From Cohnella mopanensis (GTDB lineage: Bacteria; Bacillota; Bacilli; Paenibacillales; Paenibacillaceae): a stretch of DNA of 64,000 nucleotides. The translations under genes and the position numbers were made by a program. The DNA lies in contig NZ_JAKRWM010000016.1 of assembly GCF_022352055.1 (NCBI RefSeq), positions 1 to 64,000 of the forward strand. The letters run 5' to 3'. The notes under the pieces were generated by a model. That model was given only the letters and a program-made list of their open reading frames with translations. It searched no databases and had not been told where the DNA came from. Below, piece after piece: positions 59,531-64,000 of the stretch; position 1 is the first letter of the stretch, and each line of letters opens with the position of its first letter.

Positions 59531-60616
59531 ATGAAACCGACAATGATGACCTACATTCAAGAAGAGCAGGCGGTAACGGAAGGCATTCTCGGCAGCTACC
59601 CGGGCAATGTGGATGCCTTCGCGGAGCTGGCGGCGGACAATAAGACGGAATGGCTTATTTTGGCGACCGGTTCAAGTATCAATGCCGCGCTAAGCGCCAA
59701 ATATTATATCGAGAAAGTGGCGAATGTGCGTATTGACGTCAAAGAACCGTTCAATTTCACGCATTACGATAAAATCAGTCCGCACTGCGATCTGGTCATC
59801 GGCATTTCGCAAAGCGGCCAGAGCACTTCGACGATCGGCGCCCTGAACCGGATTCGCGAGCAAACAGGCCTCAAAACGGTCGCCTTCACGAGCGATGTGA
59901 CGACGGCCATTTCCGAAGCGGCTGATGTGACGCTTGATATCGGCTGCGGCAAGGAAAGAGTCGGCTACGTGACCAAAGGGTTTATCGCTACAGTATTGAC
60001 GTTGATGCTTGCCGGCCTTAAGACGGCAGTAGCGAAAAAAAAGCTGACAGAACAGGTGGAGCAGGCCCATCTCGATCAATTCCGCGCTGCGGTAGCCGCT
60101 ATACCGCAAACGATCGCCAAAACAGAGGTGTTCTTCGAGCAGCACAAGGAAAATTTGGCGAGCGCGCCCAGATTTTCCGCTGTTGGTTACGGTCCTACCG
60201 TCGGAACGGTGAAGGAATTTGAAACAAAATTTTCAGAAACGGTTCGCATGCCGTCGCAGGGGATCGATCTGGAGGCCTTCATGCATGGACCGTATCTTGA
60301 GGTCAATCCGGAGCACCGTATTTTCTTCGTTGAAACAGAAAGTCCGGTCAAGGAGCGGATGGAGCTGCTGATTGCGTACGAGAGCCGGATTACGAACTAT
60401 ACCTATACCGTCACGTTAGGTAAAGCGGAGAATGACCGTACGATTGGTCTGGAGGTAAAGCTGGACGAGTTCATGGCTCCGTTCATTATGATTATTCCGT
60501 TCCAGATTTTGGCTCATCATATTGCGGGAGCAAGAGGAATCGATTTGACTCAGCGGATTTATACCGACTTCGGGGTAGCTATGAAGAGCAAGACACAGCC
60601 GGGAGACTACGCATAA
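59531..60616 (+). CDS. SIS-domain sugar isomerase/deaminase-like protein
   Basis: 361 aa, two SIS domains: LILATGSSINAALSAKYYIE (about 43-62) with VIGISQSGQSTSTIGAL and VAFTSDVTTAISEAADV, and a second half with VGYGPTVGTVKEFETKF and the AFMHGPYLEV segment. This is the GlmS-isomerase-like architecture without the amidotransferase domain, as in AgaS, FrlB and NagB-II proteins, which deaminate or isomerise amino-sugar phosphates. AGGAGG precedes the ATG. Last gene of the LacI-controlled set, ended by a strong terminator. An amino sugar substrate is inferred. Confidence 0.87.
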   Translation: MKPTMMTYIQEEQAVTEGILGSYPGNVDAFAELAADNKTEWLILATGSSINAALSAKYYIEKVANVRIDVKEPFNFTHYDKISPHCDLVIGISQSGQSTSTIGALNRIREQTGLKTVAFTSDVTTAISEAADVTLDIGCGKERVGYVTKGFIATVLTLMLAGLKTAVAKKKLTEQVEQAHLDQFRAAVAAIPQTIAKTEVFFEQHKENLASAPRFSAVGYGPTVGTVKEFETKFSETVRMPSQGIDLEAFMHGPYLEVNPEHRIFFVETESPVKERMELLIAYESRITNYTYTVTLGKAENDRTIGLEVKLDEFMAPFIMIIPFQILAHHIAGARGIDLTQRIYTDFGVAMKSKTQPGDYA

Positions 60617-60668
60617 GAGCGGGGGAGTCCAGCAGACTTTATGACATAAAAGGATAGTAGAGTAAGAG

Positions 60669-60707
60669 GATATCCCTCATCATTGGATGATGAGGGATAT
60701 CTTTTTT
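60669..60707. terminator. Strong terminator of the LacI-controlled operon
   Basis: A 15-bp stem joins GATATCCCTCATCAT-type arms (from 60669) and ATGATGAGGGATATC (to 60701), loop TTGG, then six T. Also lies at the end of the converging 60710-61444 gene. Confidence 0.92.
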
Positions 60708-60709
60708 AT

Positions 60710-61444
60710 TTACTCCTGCGAAGCCGAAATGGCTGCCGTCGTAACATAGCTGTCTTTCAAAATATAGAGAAGCGGTTTCTCGGCTTGATTAGCGGCATCG
60801 TAAGCCGACACTAAGGCATATTGGCTGCCTTGCAGGTCTACATCCAGCTCCGTAACCCGATCGGCCTCGAGACTGGTCTCCTCCGCCAATTGCTGATTGT
60901 TGCCGTTTAGCACCCTGATCTTCATCGACGAGGGGGAGTACACAATCAGATGCAAATTATTGTATTTTTTGCCAAAGTTGAGTTTTAGGTTAGGCGATCC
61001 ATCATACCAACCCAACCCCACGTTTTCCGCCGTAAAGGCGTAGGCTCCGTCATACTGATGATTTCCGAAAACAAGTTGTTTTTTGTCGATTACATCGTAA
61101 AACTTCTCGCTCCAATTATCCACTTTCACCTCTTTGGAATACAACGTGAGGTTGCTGCTCTCGCGCATTCCGACGGTTTGCGTGGATCCTTCCCATGTGA
61201 TCGGAATGTTAAAGGCGTTGGCAATTGCCCGAAGAGGCAAATAGGTCGTTCCGTTATACGTGATCGGAAGCACTTCCTTGCCTTTGTCGTCGAGAGGGCG
61301 CCATGGTTTGCCGTCCAGACGGAAATTGATCCCTGAGTTGAGGTATGCTTTGATCTCGGTGAGATTGCTGGCGGCGAACGCTCCGGCCGAAAGCGAGAGC
61401 ATGGCGGTGATGACGAGCAACAGAATAACGCTTGTCTTCTTCAT
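60710..61444 (-). CDS. Secreted copper amine oxidase N-terminal domain protein
   Basis: 244 aa. Signal peptide with a FAASN-type cleavage region near residue 25. Residues about 30-95 are the CuAO-N stalk repeat (INFRLDGKPWRPLDDKGKEVLPITYNGTTYLPLRAIA). The rest is a beta-rich domain (YDGAYAFTAENVGLGWYDGSPNLKLNFGKKY) resembling carbohydrate-binding beta-sandwiches, with no catalytic motif. GGAGGAAG precedes the ATG. Divergent from the SLH surface protein at 61598. A cell-wall-associated role is likely; function unknown. Confidence 0.8.
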   Translation of the reverse strand: MKKTSVILLLVITAMLSLSAGAFAASNLTEIKAYLNSGINFRLDGKPWRPLDDKGKEVLPITYNGTTYLPLRAIANAFNIPITWEGSTQTVGMRESSNLTLYSKEVKVDNWSEKFYDVIDKKQLVFGNHQYDGAYAFTAENVGLGWYDGSPNLKLNFGKKYNNLHLIVYSPSSMKIRVLNGNNQQLAEETSLEADRVTELDVDLQGSQYALVSAYDAANQAEKPLLYILKDSYVTTAAISASQE

Positions 61445-61502
61445 CGATTATCTTCCTCCAAGGTTTATTGATCGAATCATCATGAAAGAACATAACAGGA
61501 TA

Positions 61503-61561
61503 AGCGCTTCAAAAGCGTTTCAAAAACGGGCAACGGGCGAGGGAAGCGCTTTTGAAGCGCT
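61503..61561. promoter_or_regulatory. 15-bp dyad between divergent surface protein genes
   Basis: AGCGCTTCAAAAGCG at 61503-61517 and CGCTTTTGAAGCGCT at 61547-61561 are perfect inverted copies, 29 bp apart. Each arm also contains the small palindrome AGCGCT. Looks like a paired operator controlling both genes; no terminator features. Confidence 0.55.
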
Positions 61562-61597
61562 CGCTGCTTTAGAGTAGTCGGAAAGGAGGGCTTCACT

Positions 61598-63619
61598 ATG
61601 TTTGATAAGAAATCGCTTTATGCTGCTTTCTCTGCCGCCTTGCTGCTGGCTTGTCTCACTCCGCTTCAATCCGCTAAGGCGCTTGATCTTAAGTTAAATT
61701 CGGAATTAATAATAGAGGCCAACCCGAACATTATCATGAATCTATATTTGCCGAGTTCAAACGGCGTGGAGCGATGGGCGTTTGAAACAGGGGGGGCGAT
61801 TAACTCGTCTTCGCCCGCAATCGGCGCAGACGGCACCGTTTACGTTGGATCTACAGACGGGAAGCTTTATGCAGTCGATAAAAAGGGGAAGAAGAAGTGG
61901 GAGTTCGCGACGGGAGCTGCCGTATACTCCTCGCCGGCAATTAGCGCAGACGGCACCGTGTATGTCGGCTCGGACGTCAAACTATATGCAATCACTCCTG
62001 ACGGAACACTGAAGTGGGCGTTCGAAGCAGGAGGCGCCATATACTCCACTGCGGCTATCGGCGAAGACGGTACCGTCTATGTTGAATGTGAGGATGGGAA
62101 GCTCTATGCGCTCAAACCGGACGGTACGAAGAGATGGGAGTTTGTAACAGGAGGCGGAATGAGCGGCAAACCCGCCATCGATTCTAACGGCACCCTCTTC
62201 GTCGGTTCCCGCGATAAGAAACTTTATGCGATCAATCCGAACGGAACGAAGAAATGGGAATTTGCAACAATTAATGAAGTGAAGACGTCGCCGGCGATCG
62301 GAACAGACGGTACCGTCTATATCGCTTCTGGTGCAGAGAGATTGTATGCGATCAAACCGGATGGAATGAAGAAATGGGAATATCCCTTGGATAAAAAGCT
62401 ATATGGAGGCAATTTCTATTCCTCGCCAACGATCGGTTCAGACGGCACTATCTATGTCGGATCGGGCGGCTCAGGCCTATGTGCAATCAAGCCCGACGGA
62501 ACGAAGAAATGGAAATTCGATACGGATGGCATTATGATAGCCACGCCTGCTGTCGGCGCAGACGGCACCGTCTATATAGGATCGGCCGATATGAAGCTCT
62601 ACGCGATTAAAACGGACGGAACGAAGAAATGGGAGTTCAGAACCAATGGCCAGATCATCGCCGTATCGGCGATCGGTCCTGACGGAGAGGTATATATTGG
62701 ATCTGGCGATCACAAATTGTATGCTATCGGCATGATACACGTTAATGGAGTAAGCCTGAGTAAAGCCGCGCTCAAATTGGACGCCGGGCAAAGCGAGACG
62801 CTGCAGGCGACAATTGCTCCGGGCAATGCTTCATATCAAGAAATCACTTGGTCGAGCAGCGATGATCGCATTGTCAAAGTGGACGTTACAGGCAAAGTAA
62901 CTGGTATTGGGTCAGGCACGGCTACGATTACGGCAACGTCAGAGGATGGAGGATACTACAAACAATGCGTCGTGACCGTATCCGCCGCAGCGAACGACAA
63001 TCCTCCTGTTCCCGCAAACAATCCTCCTGCTCCTGCTCCTGCAAACAATCCCCCTGCTCCGCAATCGGATGCGGTGAGCCTCACGGACATTGCGGGGCAC
63101 AAGTTGGGCCCGGAAATTACCAAAGCGGTGGCGCTCGGCATCGTATTCGGTTATTCGGACGGCACGTTTCGGCCCGACGGGAACGTTACCCGAGCCGAAT
63201 TTGCCAGCATGATCGTCAGAGGGCTGCCCTCAGGGGAGGAAGGTGCTCCGCTCAACTTCAAAGATAAGGATAAAGTCGGAGCATGGGCGGTGAAGGCGGT
63301 CCGGCAGGCGGTGAAGCTCGGCATTATCAACGGGTATAAGGACGGTACGTTCCGGCCAGATACGAACATTACCCATGCGGAAATGATCGCGATGGTCATT
63401 CGCGCCTCTGGCTTCTCAACGGCCAACGATGTGCCACAGACCAGCTTCTCCGACGATGCGGACATTCCGAAATGGGCGAAGCCTGCCGTTTCGAAATCCG
63501 AGGAGACCGGCATCATCAACGCCGGGGATATCGGGAACGGCAAATTCGCGCCGCAAGCGATGTCCACCCGTGCGGAAGCCGCGTCAGCCATCGTCCGCAT
63601 GCTGGAGGTTCGTAACTAG
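61598..63619 (+). CDS. Surface protein: PQQ-like propeller, Big2 domain, three SLH domains
   Basis: 673 aa. Signal peptide (1-29) with an LLAC site that could be a lipobox. Residues about 45-385 are eight roughly 40-residue propeller blades (pattern KWEFATGGAIYSSPAIGADGTVYVGS ... KLYAI.PDGT). Then a bacterial Ig-like Big2 domain (about 388-465, ATIAPGNASYQEITWSSSD), a Pro/Ala/Asn linker and three SLH domains (about 500-670, each with GYSDGTFRPDGNVTRAE-like text) for attachment to pyruvylated cell-wall polymer. AAAGGAGGG precedes the ATG. Likely an S-layer-attached binding protein; the ligand is unknown. Confidence 0.93.
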   Translation: MFDKKSLYAAFSAALLLACLTPLQSAKALDLKLNSELIIEANPNIIMNLYLPSSNGVERWAFETGGAINSSSPAIGADGTVYVGSTDGKLYAVDKKGKKKWEFATGAAVYSSPAISADGTVYVGSDVKLYAITPDGTLKWAFEAGGAIYSTAAIGEDGTVYVECEDGKLYALKPDGTKRWEFVTGGGMSGKPAIDSNGTLFVGSRDKKLYAINPNGTKKWEFATINEVKTSPAIGTDGTVYIASGAERLYAIKPDGMKKWEYPLDKKLYGGNFYSSPTIGSDGTIYVGSGGSGLCAIKPDGTKKWKFDTDGIMIATPAVGADGTVYIGSADMKLYAIKTDGTKKWEFRTNGQIIAVSAIGPDGEVYIGSGDHKLYAIGMIHVNGVSLSKAALKLDAGQSETLQATIAPGNASYQEITWSSSDDRIVKVDVTGKVTGIGSGTATITATSEDGGYYKQCVVTVSAAANDNPPVPANNPPAPAPANNPPAPQSDAVSLTDIAGHKLGPEITKAVALGIVFGYSDGTFRPDGNVTRAEFASMIVRGLPSGEEGAPLNFKDKDKVGAWAVKAVRQAVKLGIINGYKDGTFRPDTNITHAEMIAMVIRASGFSTANDVPQTSFSDDADIPKWAKPAVSKSEETGIINAGDIGNGKFAPQAMSTRAEAASAIVRMLEVRN

Positions 63620-63641
63620 AAATGTCCGATATTACGATTGA

Positions 63642-63673
63642 GATCCTTTGACCCCCGTCAAAGGATCTTTTTT
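63642..63673 (+). terminator. Terminator of the SLH protein gene
   Basis: GATCCTTTGAC (63642-63652) and GTCAAAGGATC (63657-63667), loop CCCC, then six T. Confidence 0.92.
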
Positions 63674-63754
63674 ATCCGGCTTGTCGAAAGGGATTTTCGC
63701 ACAATAAGAGAATACAATTGACAATGATCCGATTGACGATTGGAGGGGAATCTT

Positions 63755-64000
63755 TTGGCTGGCAGCAGTTTTCAGTTGTTGGGCAGTTTGAAATTTACCC
63801 TCGACGGCGAAGTGTTATCGGAAATCCCCGGCAAAAAAGCCGCACTGCTGGCTTACTTGATTCTCTCAATTGATGCGTTTTCCAGCAGAAGGCAAATCGC
63901 TTTTCATTTCTGGCCCGACTCCACCGAGAAGCAAGCATTGTCCAATTTGCGGAAGCTTCTTCACGATCTTCGGGAATCCGTTCCGACAATCGATCGCTAT
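63755..64000 (+). CDS. BTAD/SARP-type transcriptional regulator, N-terminal part
   Basis: 82 codons are open to the window end. Start TTG at 63755 behind TGGAGGGG. The text FQLLGSLKFTLDGEVL, GKKAALLAYLIL, RRQIAFHFWPDSTEKQALSNLRKLLHDLR matches the OmpR-like winged helix that opens SARP/BTAD regulators. The rest lies outside the window, so the full architecture (BTAD, possible NTPase or TPR parts) cannot be seen. Could regulate the adjacent surface genes, but this is a guess. Confidence 0.8.
   Translation, partial: MAGSSFQLLGSLKFTLDGEVLSEIPGKKAALLAYLILSIDAFSSRRQIAFHFWPDSTEKQALSNLRKLLHDLRESVPTIDRY

Overview
The window looks like chromosomal DNA of a spore-forming member of the Paenibacillaceae (Paenibacillus/Cohnella-like, Bacillota). 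Support: a polA-mutM-ytaF-coaE-nrdR block in the Bacillus-type order, an alpha/beta-type small acid-soluble spore protein with a sigma-G-like promoter, paired pstB genes, an SLH-anchored surface protein, several 'copper amine oxidase N-terminal' domain proteins, and LplB/YtcP-type sugar ABC transporters. The taxon is inferred from gene content only.

Layout. (1) 1-350: tandem array of 51-bp dyad repeats, then a Vsr/DUF559-like nuclease-fold gene. (2) 1.2-13.1 kb: carbohydrate uptake and oxidation region with two AraC regulators, two ribose-type ABC modules (only the second has a binding protein), two Gfo/Idh/MocA dehydrogenases and a TIM-barrel isomerase. (3) 13.1-26.5 kb: phosphate starvation region with alkaline phosphatase, a soluble CBS-chemoreceptor protein, a secreted protein co-transcribed with a first pstSCA set, a LysR regulator, and a complete second pstSCAB1B2-phoU set. 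Three promoters here carry recognisable 11-bp-periodic Pho boxes. (4) 26.4-30.9 kb: repeat-rich spacer, then a degenerate EAL-CBS-GGDEF protein and an active-looking EAL phosphodiesterase. (5) 31-37.5 kb: housekeeping block (polA, mutM, ytaF, coaE, a lytic transglycosylase, a spore protein gene, nrdR). (6) 37.5-44.3 kb: tRNA-Ala(GGC) followed by partial tRNA copies and three copies of its terminator, which bracket a bacitracin-type ABC/two-component cassette and a second two-component pair. (7) 44.4-46.2 kb: DCC-thiol oxidoreductase, membrane protein and wax-synthase-like MBOAT operon. (8) 46.3-60.7 kb: a large LacI-controlled catabolic locus. Divergent lacI-thuA-voc faces a duplicated promoter/operator region, two permeases, a binding lipoprotein, ThuA, TIM barrel, medium-chain dehydrogenase, VOC, ROK kinase, an apparently cytosolic GH9 hydrolase and a SIS-domain protein. 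(9) 60.7-64 kb: divergent secreted CuAO-N protein and PQQ-propeller/Big2/SLH surface protein, then the start of a BTAD/SARP-type regulator cut by the window end.

How it works together: regions 2 and 8 each pair uptake of an unidentified sugar with oxidation and isomerisation in the cytosol under local regulators. Region 3 is a Pho regulon island. The most notable items are the LacI/GH9/SIS/ROK/ThuA locus with its duplicated promoter-operator units, the tRNA-Ala duplication scar, the Pho-box-driven secreted protein ahead of an ATPase-less pst operon, and 51-bp-period dyad repeats that recur with unrelated sequences at several intergenic sites.
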